A program made the position numbers and the translations under genes. The notes under the pieces were generated by a model that was not told the origin of the DNA, did no database searches, and saw only the letters and a program-made list of their open reading frames with translations. From Chara braunii (taxonomy: Eukaryota; Streptophyta; Charophyceae; Charales; Characeae), in the NCBI GenBank assembly GCA_003427395.1, contig BFEA01000030.1, positions 3,826,062 through 3,890,061 on the forward strand: a stretch of DNA of 64,000 nucleotides. The letters are read 5' to 3'. Shown piece after piece: positions 55,588-64,000 of this stretch; the first letter of the stretch is position 1, and each line of letters opens with the position of its first letter.

Positions 55588-56022
55588 CTACGCACCGCCG
55601 GCGCCTGCGCCGCCGCCGCCGCCGCCGCCACCACCACCGCCCCCACCGCCCCCGCCTTGCCCACCGAGAGCTCCGCCGGGACGAGGACGCCCACCCGGTC
55701 CCGACACTTCTCCTCTCCTGAACCTCGGAGGTGGGTCACGGTTTCTCCTGTTCTCCCTAGACCTCACTCTCACGACGTGAGAGTGGACCGCACACGACAC
55801 GCAGTACTGCATCTTCGCGTACAGCTTGGGCAACACGTAGTTGTCGTAGATACAAGCCTCCTGAACATCACGAATAGCGGCGAGCTCGACGATATTACGG
55901 ACCAAAAATCTCTTGATGGCCTTGTCCTTGGGGCACGCGCGCCCGCAGTTAGAGCAGCGGATGAAATTGGTATGCCCGCGGCCATGCTTAGACCTGCCGC
56001 GGTTTCGGCGCTTGACTGTCAT
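55588..56022 (-). CDS. RPS26: Small-subunit ribosomal protein eS26 (144 aa)
   Basis: The ATG at 56,020-56,022 (minus) opens [17 protein letters not shown], the expected eS26 start; an upstream in-frame ATG at 56,053-56,055 would add 11 hydrophobic residues not found in the family. Zinc-binding cysteines are in place: C23 and C26 in RCSNC, and C74 and C77 in [19 protein letters not shown] and [11 protein letters not shown] are near-identical to plant eS26. eS26 sits at the mRNA exit site of the 40S subunit. After PPPRFRR (residue 103) the tail is Gly/Pro/Arg-rich and ends in a ~15-residue Gly run, in place of the Pro/Ala tail of land plants. The coding region has no intron, unusual for a plant RP gene. 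With no poly(A) or TSD seen, retrocopy origin is possible but unproven. The + strand ORF over it is a shadow. Confidence 0.95.
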   Translation of the reverse strand: MTVKRRNRGRSKHGRGHTNFIRCSNCGRACPKDKAIKRFLVRNIVELAAIRDVQEACIYDNYVLPKLYAKMQYCVSCAVHSHVVRVRSRENRRNRDPPPRFRRGEVSGPGGRPRPGGALGGQGGGGGGGGGGGGGGGGAGAGGA

Positions 56023-56091
56023 TGTCGCTAGGATATGGCGGAAGAAGAGAAACAACGTGCGCGCACCGACTCAAAAGGATTCTCTCACCCC

Positions 56092-56099
56092 AACCCTAG
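56092..56099 (-). promoter_or_regulatory. Telo-box (AACCCTAG) upstream of eS26
   Basis: AACCCTAG on + lies about 70 bp upstream of the eS26 ATG. Telo-box motifs are a recognised feature of plant ribosomal-protein promoters. The minus strand just before the ATG is pyrimidine-rich (TTTCTCTTCTTCC), as in many RP leaders. Confidence 0.45.
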
Positions 56100-57200
56100 C
56101 CGCAGCTATGGCGACTGTGGAAGAGAGGTTTGCTCTGCAATCCCGCCCAGTTTTATCGAAACACAGCCAGCCGGAGAAAGCAAGACTACCGGAAGGTACC
56201 GGTTGATTCAGAGGCTGGCTGATGTTCCCGGCCTGGCGTGCAAGCTTCTGCCCCTACAGAATCATATCGGTCCAGGATGGCCCTGGAAAAAAACTCGAGG
56301 CCAGCTGAGGACTTGTCCAAGAAAGGGCCCCTTGAAATCGTAAACGGGTCCGTCACATGGGCCGCCGCCGCCATTACTGCGCTCGTTGCCCATGTGAAAC
56401 AGCGGCCATTCCGGTAGACCCACAGCTCAGTGTGAAACGTGCTTCCACCGATAGGGCACGCAGCCACGTTGGATTGTGCTACCTTGGGCCTGTGTGAATG
56501 CACGGCCCATGAACGGCTCGGTGAAGGCTAAAGGCGCCCTTGACCATGCTAAGCTGCCCATAAACCAAAGGTAAACCTGAAAAGTGCCACTGGCAGGGCA
56601 ACAAGAAATGGGGTAGAGTGGACGATTTTCATAATGCATGGATGGTTTTGATACTATAAATGCCTATGCTAAGCGAAGGTTGTGGTTTAGTGTGGTGCAG
56701 CCTCTACCTACACAATGAGTCTTTCAATCTTTTTTTGTGAAGCGATCCGCCGGCAGACGGGGCGAAAAAAAGTTGAAGGGCGCATGACATCAGTCTGAAA
56801 GGGGCCAGTGTTGGTGAGTGTTTCACTGGTAGCCGCCTGGTATTCTATTTGCAGTCCTCAAGTTGCACTTCAGTGCGTTGTAGTGTCAATGTTGTTTCGG
56901 ATGAAAGACTTCTCAATTTATAGGCTCAATCAATATAGCGCTTGCCTACAAGGTTTACCTATTTGTGTGGATTTCAGGTGGAGTGATCGATACCAACAAA
57001 ATTGGGAAGGGGGGGACAACGTGGTTCGGAGGGAGTTTGCACAGGCTGACTTTTTGTTGTCACGAAGTTTCCTTATGAGTAAAGTATAATGCGGTTTATC
57101 ATTTATCCTGAAGGTTTGTTCAATGTTATTTATAGCCAACCAAAAGAACGATTGTACGGAAGTGATTGATGTTTTCATGGTTGAAAAGTTAACGAGCTTT
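56100..57200. other. eS26 upstream flank and unrecognised DNA
   Basis: The eS26 promoter probably lies at the left end. Short ORFs are present but none is recognisable. Confidence 0.45.
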
Positions 57201-57945
57201 GATATTTAAGAACCTGCAAAATCATACTATAAAAAAAAAAAAAAAAAACTCACGTACAAGGGTGGAGAGTATGATTACTTTGTTATTTCATCAATCGAAT
57301 ATCTCAATTTGCATGGTTTGTGGCCAAAGTCATTAACTTTTATCGAAATTGGATATGAGTATAAATATATAAGTATATATAAACGTTATTTTGTTTATAA
57401 TCACAAGAGTGATTACAAAGCATGCATAGCTGATAAAGCTTTATATCGATCGAGTACAAAGCATACATAGTTGATACAAAGCATACATAAAAAATAATAA
57501 CATAAACAATTAATGTATATAATCAAAATAATTTTTCATTATACCATCTTCAACGTTCCTTTCTGCAATTTAAACGTGTTTTACACCGAAATCATCAGGT
57601 TTTATCAGGTTCTCGTCTGTAGGGCATGATAGTTTCAAATAACACAATACCAAATAACTTTAACGTTTCCTGTTGCAAGTTCAACATTGTTTTTAACCAA
57701 AATCGTCAAGCTTCACAAAAATTTCATTGTATTGAAGGGATTTATGCTATTGTGGTTGAAATTCATAAACTTTGGTATTGAAAAACGTATAAAATATTAC
57801 TATCGTTAATGTTTAAAAAAAAAAAAAAAAACTCACGGACAAAGGTAGGGGTTATTGTTCATTTGTTTTTTTATCACTCACATGTTTCAGCTTGCAGGGT
57901 TTTAATTTATTGAAATTGGATAAGAGAAAAATATACAAATGTATA
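57200..57945. repeat. AT-rich repeat in two copies ~580 bp apart
   Basis: The A run followed by CTCACGTACAAGGGTGG (57,231-57,275) recurs as an A run and CTCACGGACAAAGGTAG (57,815-57,850). GAAATTGGATA with AAATATA and GTATA follows in both. ATCRTCAGGTTTTATCAGGTTCTCG (57,589) recurs near 61,951, so related elements lie on both sides of the TIR cluster. Confidence 0.6.
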
Positions 57946-58320
57946 CTAGGCTACCAGAGTGGCCCAGGGCAACTTGCCAAACCGAATATACTCTAGTGCC
58001 AGCGGCGTGTCTGGAGTGTATTTTTTGGCTGTGACAGACCTTTCTTTGTTTTGTGGATGTTTTGCTGGCTTGTGATGGGGTGTGAACCGACAGTTTGTAG
58101 AGTTTTCCATCTGGTGTGGGTGAGTGATAGTCTACTTTGATTTTGGTTAAGGTAGATTATCATTTACAGTGTAATCAGTGAGGGGATTTTGCAGACTGTT
58201 GAGGGTTCAGCCTCCTGATGAGTCGGTGAAAGTCCGACGAAACAGTTTGTCACAACCCCTCGTTTGTTGTCCTCTTCTCTCTCTCTGCCAACGGTTTACC
58301 GGGCAGTTCTGTTTGTGACG

Positions 58321-58362
<42 letters not shown>

Positions 58363-59042
58363 ACAGGGTCACCAGCCCGTACGTACGGAGGTCCCCGGGC
58401 AGACCTCCGTATATATTTGTTTTTGAATGTTTTCCTGTGAGTTCTCTATGATGTGCGGTACATGCCTATACATTTTCAAGTCATTTGGCTGAACCAAATA
58501 AGAATTAAAAATCGCCGAAGATGGCGGTGTCAAAACGTGCTCGCCCACATTTTTTTTCACTTTTTACTTTTTGTTTTCACTTGAGTTCGGGGTCTAAGGA
58601 TTTTTTTTTTTTTTTGAAACATTTTTAGTGGGTTTTGCATTATGTGAAGTACACATCTGTAAAGTTTGAGGGCATTTTGCTATGCCAAAAAAAAATAAAA
58701 AATCGCCAAAGATTGCGATGTCGAAAACGTGCTCGCGTACTTACTACATTTAATTCTTTTTTTTATTTGTTTTTATTTTTCATATTAGTATTTGTTTTTT
58801 GTATTTTATTTTTATTTCAAATTTGGTAAGGAATTTAGATGTAATGCTCAGGCAAATCTTGTTTAATTTATTTTTCGTCATAACATATATTTTTTTCATA
58901 TTTTTATGGATTTGTTTGATTTTTTATTTTTTTTTTCTTGGTCCGCGTTCGCCCCGAACGGCCGAACGCATCCCCAAGAGGTCCCATACGTTGGGCGTTC
59001 GGGTTCGGGCATTCGACCCGTCCCGAACGCCGGTTACCCTGT
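58363..59042. mobile_element. 680-bp TIR element embedded in (TA)n, copy A
   Basis: The ends are ACAGGGTCACC (58,363) and GGTTACCCTGT (59,032-59,042), inverse except one base, and (TA)n lies directly outside both. Inside are two ~185-bp direct repeats, each ending AAAAATCGCCGAAGATGGCG or similar with TGTCAAAACGTGCTCGC. The right subterminal block is GC-rich with repeated GTTCGGG / CGAACG words. There is no transposase, so it is nonautonomous. Targeting of TA repeats is inferred. Confidence 0.75.
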
Positions 59043-59045
59043 ATA

Positions 59046-59077
<32 letters not shown>

Positions 59078-59092
59078 CATATATATATATAT

Positions 59093-60002
59093 ACAGAGTT
59101 GCCAGGCCAAACGTACGGAGGCCCCTAAGCTGACCCCCGACCGTTCGGGAGTTCGGGTCCCCGTACGGGGCCCGAACTCGAAGGGGTTCGGACCCCGCAA
59201 AAAATTATTTTGGTACCTAAAAATTATTATTTTTTTCTGATTTGTTTTTTTTTAGTTCTCTGTTATGTAAGCTAACAGTCTCGCAATTTTGAAGTCATTC
59301 TGTAGGGCCAAACAATAATGAAAAATCGGCAAAGATGGTGGTGTCAAAACTTGCTTTCCCACTTACTAATTTGTTTTTTTTTTCTTTTTACTTTTTGTTT
59401 TGCCTTTATTTCGAGGCCTGAAAAAATTATTATTTTTTTAAACTTTATTTGTAGGTTCTCTATTATGTAAAATATGTATGTATAAATTTTCATGGCATTT
59501 GACAAAGCTAAAACAAAATGAAAAATCGCCAAAGATGGCGGTGTCAAAAACTTGCTCGCCCACGCAATAATTTCATTGTCGTTTTTTTTTTTTTTTTTTT
59601 CATTAATATTATTTAGTTTTCGTATTTGATTTTTATTTTAAATTTGGTAAGTAATTTGGATGTAATGTTGGGGCAAATGTTTTTAGTTTATTCTTCTGCA
59701 TGACATTTGTTTTTTTCAGAATTTTTAGAAACTGTTTTTTTTTTTTTTTTTTTTTTNNNNNNNNNNNNNNNNNNNNNNNNNNNNNNNNNNNNNNNNNNNN
59801 NNNNNNNNNNNNNNNNNNNNNNNNNNNNNNNNNNNNNNNNNNNNNNNNNNNNNNNNNNNNNNNNNNNNNNNTTTTTTTTTTTTTTTTTTTTTTTTTTTTG
59901 GTTCCGCGTTCGGCCGAACGTCCGAACGCGTCAAAAGGGGGTCCCAATCGTCCGGGTTTCGGGTTCGGGTGTTCGGCCCGGCCCGAATGTCGGCAACCCT
60001 GT
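59093..60002. mobile_element. ~910-bp TIR element embedded in (TA)n, copy B
   Basis: The ends are ACAGAGTTGCC (59,093) and GGCAACCCTGT (59,992-60,002), again inside (TA)n. It has the same plan as copy A: two internal ~190-bp repeats ending in TCGCCAAAGATGGCGGTGTC-type sequence, and GTTCGGG words at both ends. A 27-bp near-perfect palindrome lies at 59,151-59,177. A 115-N gap (59,757-59,871) sits inside a T run. Confidence 0.72.
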
Positions 60003-60109
60003 ATATATATATATATTAATTTTTCATATTAAATTTTATTTTAAATGTGGTAAAAATTTTCGATGTAAATCTTAGGTAAAAGTTGTTCAATTTACTTTTA
60101 TGCATCACA

Positions 60110-60376
60110 CTAGGCTACCAGAGTGGCGCAAGGTCACTTGCTCGACCGTGCCAAAAATAATTAATAAATAAAAATAATATTTTTTAAATTTTATTATAAA
60201 TTTGGTGAATAATTTCGACGTGACCTTCAGACAAAAGTTGCTCAGTTTATTTTTTTGCATAACATAGTTTTTTTCTCAGATTTTTTGGAAATATTTTTTT
60301 GAAGGGGGGGATAACTGTCCTTGGTCCTTGCACGGGCTGGCCACCCGGGACCCGGACAGCCCGACCGGTAGCCTAG
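60110..60376. mobile_element. 267-bp TIR element, CTAGGCTACCAG family
   Basis: CTAGGCTACCAGAGTGGC on the left and ACCGGTAGCCTAG on the right are inverse over 10-11 bp. The interior is A/T-rich with GC-rich subterminal blocks. Solo ends of the family lie at 57,946 (left type) and 60,479-60,492 (right type). Confidence 0.6.
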
Positions 60377-60662
60377 GCATCATATAGTTTATTTCATAGT
60401 TTTTTTTATTTTTTTATTTTTATTTTTTTTTATTGGGCCCTTCCGTGGTCCTTGCCCAAACAAGGTGATCCGAACGATCCGACTAGTAACCCAGCTTCTA
60501 CACGTAGTATATCATGAATGTTATTTTGTTTTAATCATAAAAATGATTACAAAAAATACATAGTTTATATAATATCGATCGATATTATTTACAATAAAAA
60601 ATAATATAATATCAACGATTTTTTTCTTTTCTAACTTTGACATTTTTTGTTATATCCTTCCT

Positions 60663-60932
60663 ATGCCAATAAGAATTATGATCCCGATGGACCACGCAGA
60701 TATACTTGCATTTTACAAAGCGGATGATCGTAAACTTTGTCCTCCTTCACGCTCTCAAATGAAACAATCCATGGAATCCTTAATTCATCACTTTAAGCTT
60801 TACATCAAAGCGGATGATCGTAAACTTTGTCCTCCTTCACGCTCTCAAATGAAACAATCCATGGAATCCTTAATTCATCACTTTAAGCTTTACACGGAGG
60901 GTGTGTCTGTATCTCTCTGGTTGAAGATATAG
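60663..60932 (+). other. 89-aa ORF with a perfect 30-codon duplication
   Basis: The ORF contains [20 protein letters not shown] and the following 10 residues twice in tandem. The 87-bp DNA units (60,717 and 60,807) are identical. The preceding [10 protein letters not shown] and the charged repeat look like ordinary protein. I recognise no family; a retroelement gag fragment is possible given its neighbours. Perfect identity means a recent event or an assembly error. Confidence 0.35.
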
Positions 60933-61248
60933 TCCGATGCCATTAGGAAACTAGTGGTTGAATTGACCCGAGCTTATTTCACCGCAGCAACCATGATTAT
61001 AGCGGTGTCAACTGGAATCAAGATATTTAGTTGGAGCTTAATCAGCAGGTGCGAAGCACAAAAAGTCATAATGGGATATCTCTCCTAAGTACCCAAATTC
61101 ATGCCGTGAAATGGAAGGCACAAAATCAAGTCTCTTGGGTTAGGCGCGAAGCGCACGGAAAAGCAGACCGGACTTGATCTTCTACTACAAATTGAGTTTG
61201 TTTCATACGCCCCTCTGTGTAGGCCGAAGGCCACGGCTCTTGCCCGGG

Positions 61249-61751
61249 TTCACTATAATAATACGACACTACATACAAACAAAGGTATCTATCGTACGTA
61301 TACTCATAAGTCATTGGTCTTTCTTTTATATTATTAATTAGTAGTAGCTCCACGTAAAGTCTCTGAGGATCCTACACAGATATATGTTGGTTTCCTGCGG
61401 ATTGCCCTCTAATTGAATTTAATTACTATTACTTACTATCTAGAAATTAAATTCATTCTATCTATTCGAGGAGTTTCCCGCATACAGTGGAGTTTCCTAT
61501 TTTTAGTCACCTAGAAAGTAAGGCAACGAAATTACCTTAGGCGAAAACAATGCGCGCTCTTGCGCCTCATGTCACCATGAGGATTGGACCATATCATCAC
61601 AATTGGTAGTTTCCGTGTGTCTGGCGTATGGCCTCTGAGACTTTACGTGGAGCTACTACTAATTAATAATATAAAAGAAAGACCAATGACTTATGAGTAT
61701 ACGTACGATAGATACCTTTGTTTGTATGTAGTGTCGTATTATTATAGTGAA
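61249..61751. repeat. ~120-bp near-perfect inverted repeat, 264-bp spacer
   Basis: 61,249-61,367 and 61,632-61,751 are inverse copies, almost without mismatch (GTAGTAGCTCCACGTAAAGT on the left arm). The transcript would fold into a long hairpin. It may be a young TIR element, a folded-back duplication or an assembly palindrome. Both strands encode the same short peptide, which is a consequence of the inversion. Confidence 0.85.
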
Positions 61752-62449
61752 CTGTGGCAGCCACTGCATCAGATCCTGCTCCTCTTCAATTTCTTGCTCC
61801 TTATGCAGGTTGTGCTATGGGAGAATTTTTCCAAGACAATGGAATGCACGTGGTGGTTTTTTTTGTTTCCACTACAATAACTTTAAGCACATTCTGAGTG
61901 TTGCGACCCATTCGTGCTTGTTTCAAAGACACTATTAAACTTTTTAACACCTAAATCGTCAGGTTTTACCAGGTTCTCGCAAGTAGGGCATACAAATTTA
62001 AACTAACATAACACCGATAAACTTTAATGTTATCAATTGTCGTCTCGACATTTTTAAATCGAAATCGTAATGCTTTATCACACTCCCGCAAAGAAGAACC
62101 TAATAATTTCGGTTACTAAAACACCGAAATCACAACAAGGAATGTAAAATTTGAATGACAAAATAATTTGATATCGTAAAATTATAATATAAATATTCAA
62201 AGTTGTGTATCATCGTGTTTTCATTCGGTGACTGGACCCGAATATTCGCGACCAAACGCGAACGAGAGTCAAAACTCTTTGATAGCGAACACAAAATATT
62301 AAAAAAAAAAAATCATAAAAATTAAAAAAACATATATGTTGTGTAAAATAATAATATAAACAACTTTTGTAAGGGAGATATGTTCAAAATCATAACCAAA
62401 CTCGAGTTAAAAATCACTGAAAAAAAAATGTCTGATCGAACTTGTTCGG
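61752..62449. other. AT-rich intergenic region
   Basis: It contains the ATCGTCAGGTTTTACCAGG block shared with 57,589. No gene is recognised. Confidence 0.45.
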
Positions 62450-63139
62450 TGTGCTACACAGATTAATAGTATGAGATTATGAAATCAATATGAAGTATAA
62501 ACTATACAGTTGCTATGAGTTGCACAGTTCATCACCAATAAGTGCACACATATACACACATCAAACACAACTGAGATGACCTGAATTCACACATTGAATG
62601 CCAAAGAGTAGAAAATCAGGTAGCGCAGCCTATAACTTCCAAGAAGTTAGTACCACAAAAGTAATATGAGTTCACTTCACTAGCACTCATCAACCCATTC
62701 AAAGGTAACTAATAACCAACAACAACTCTAAGGGAAGTAACTCTTTCCAACTCTTATTCTCTCCCACTTGTCTTCTCTCTGGCCATGTCCTCACTATATT
62801 TTATTTCCCTACATGCATGCACACTCACTACTACTACTTAAGGTGTTACTACTCTGGATATACCCATTGCTATGCCTACTAACTGCCACTAGCTAGTACT
62901 AACAAAGTGCACAGGCGCAGTTATGGCCGCCTTTTCCCTGTCAGTGCTAACTCTTTTTTTTCCCTCTCTCATTTAGCGCAACACTCTGGCTCAGCGCTCT
63001 GCCCCTCACAATACGGCACAAGTACACCAACACTTTCACACTACATGCCAATGAGCATTTATATCGCCTTTTAACTTCTTTTGGTTGTCCCAGCCTCTGT
63101 TGCAAATGGTTCACCTCGGTCTCGTACCACATGCCCACA
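62450..63139 (-). mobile_element. Possible LTR of the Ty3/Gypsy relic
   Basis: On the minus strand the segment starts TGTGGGCATG and ends TGTAGCACA, so it has TG...CA ends. It carries GATATAAATG about 75 bp in and an AATAAAATATA later. It lies downstream of the pol fragment as a 3' LTR should. No second LTR, convincing polypurine tract or TSD is visible, so this is tentative. Confidence 0.22.
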
Positions 63140-63560
63140 GCCTGTCTGCTTCCGAATGCCAGGGTTTGGTACTTTTCTTAATTTCTAATGGCGTGCTGCT
63201 GTCTGGGCCTAAGAGTCACGACTTTTCACTTGTGAACATGACTTTTGACTATGGACTGTGACTCCTGCCTCTGGGACACGACTCTTGCTTGGGGAAGTGT
63301 CCTTTGCCTGTGGAATGTGACTTTTCAATATGACTCTTTAATATGAGACGAAACTTTCACCCCTGGGATGTGACTGTTCATCGAGTGTTCTTTAAGATTT
63401 AACCTCTAAGAGACTCGACTGTGACTCTTATGAAACTGACCGACTTAGCCTTTCTTGGCCCAGGCCTCTGACCCTGAAACTTGAATTTAGGGTCTGAATC
63501 GTGGAAGACCTTTCACTCTCGTCGACCTAATTTTGAGGTTCTACAAAGAAGTTATCAAAT

Positions 63561-64000
63561 TTATCTATCAATAATATTAATTCCTCTCTTAGCTCTCTCA
63601 TAATAGGACACAATATGCAGTGTCGTCTCAATGAGTTCATCTATTGTAAACGAGCGATCTTCCGAGGGTTTTTGATAGACAAATCTAACCTTATAATGTC
63701 ATTGTGGTCTACCCGTATGCCCAGATCTGTAGACATATCTCCCAACAATCTTATCCACATCATACTTACCATTCATATCAGGAGGAATCATAGATTTGTG
63801 TGATGGTAATATGTCATTACTAACTCAAGGAAGTAACTTTGAAGCGTGAAATACCGGATAAGTGTGCAAATGTGAAGGAATCTCAACAACACAGAAAAGA
63901 CCATCCACATCACCAATCACATCTAAGATCTGCCACAGTCCTTTATAAGCAGACAATAGTTTATGGAAGATGTTTTCCTCAGGGAGAAATTCCTTTGACT
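63561..64000 (-). pseudogene. Ty3/Gypsy chromovirus pol C-terminus (integrase end and chromodomain)
   Basis: Reading left from the window edge on the minus strand, the frame encodes AYKGLWQILDVIGDVDG, then EIPSHLHTYPVFHASKLLP. This is the integrase C-terminal block (GPF-x-IL-x-IG ... HPVFHVSxLKP) of Ty3/Gypsy elements. A TGA at 63,826-63,828 interrupts it. The frame continues with KYDVDKIVGRYV, FVYQKPSEDRSF and ELIETT...SYYERAKRG, matching the integrase-linked chromodomain. Another TGA replaces the usual Trp, and the frame ends in TAA at 63,561. The element is cut by the window edge. With at least two nonsense codons it is a dead copy. Confidence 0.85.

Noticed and set aside
55567-56031. 154-aa + strand ORF rich in Ala and Thr
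   Set aside because: Antisense shadow of eS26; its Ala run mirrors the Gly codons.

Overview
This window looks like intergenic-rich nuclear DNA of a streptophyte (a green plant or charophyte alga; a Chara-like genome fits, but that is inference). The evidence is a SICKLE-like protein found in plants, a cytosolic ribosomal protein eS26 with a plant-style C-terminal extension, telo-box motifs (AAACCCTA) upstream of both genes, a Ty3/Gypsy chromodomain pol fragment, a group II intron reverse-transcriptase fragment of organellar type, and a plant-like U2 snRNA retrocopy. Two assembly gaps (31,090-31,655 and 59,757-59,871) and scattered single Ns show that repeats were hard to assemble.

Only two genes are well supported: a single-exon SICKLE-like gene on + (3,832-5,121), preceded by a long (GA)n tract, and an intronless eS26 gene on - (55,588-56,022). 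Two weak candidate exons (8,067-8,198 and 17,041-17,175) may belong to split genes that I cannot assemble.

The rest is repeat-derived. 1-20 kb is dominated by CT/GA/GT microsatellites and medium-size tandem repeats, with a 379-bp TIR element, a U2 snRNA retropseudogene with poly(A) and target-site duplication, and tRNA-headed SINEs. 20-25 kb, 37-39 kb and 46.7 kb hold many copies of a short TIR family whose ends read TTAAACCACCAGTACTT, consistent with TTAA-targeting MITEs. 26.7-31.1 kb holds a retroelement of an unusual kind. One reading frame runs from a reverse transcriptase, through a linker with acidic repeats, to a domain matching the Josephin cysteine-protease (deubiquitinase) pattern with Cys, His and Asn in register, and then to a C3HC4 RING-like zinc finger that runs into the gap. 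Only two stop codons interrupt this frame. 34.9-35.4 kb is an organelle-type group II intron RT relic, and 45.5-46.4 kb is a decayed LINE. 49-52.5 kb holds a pair of ~105-bp hairpin MITEs, an array of E2F-type sites and an interleaved inverted-repeat structure. 57-62 kb is AT-rich, with (TA)n-embedded TIR elements and a near-perfect 120-bp inverted repeat. 63.5-64 kb is the 3' end of a broken Ty3/Gypsy chromovirus pol on -.

The most interesting item is the RT-Josephin-RING element: a mobile element that appears to carry both ubiquitin-removing and ubiquitin-ligating type domains.
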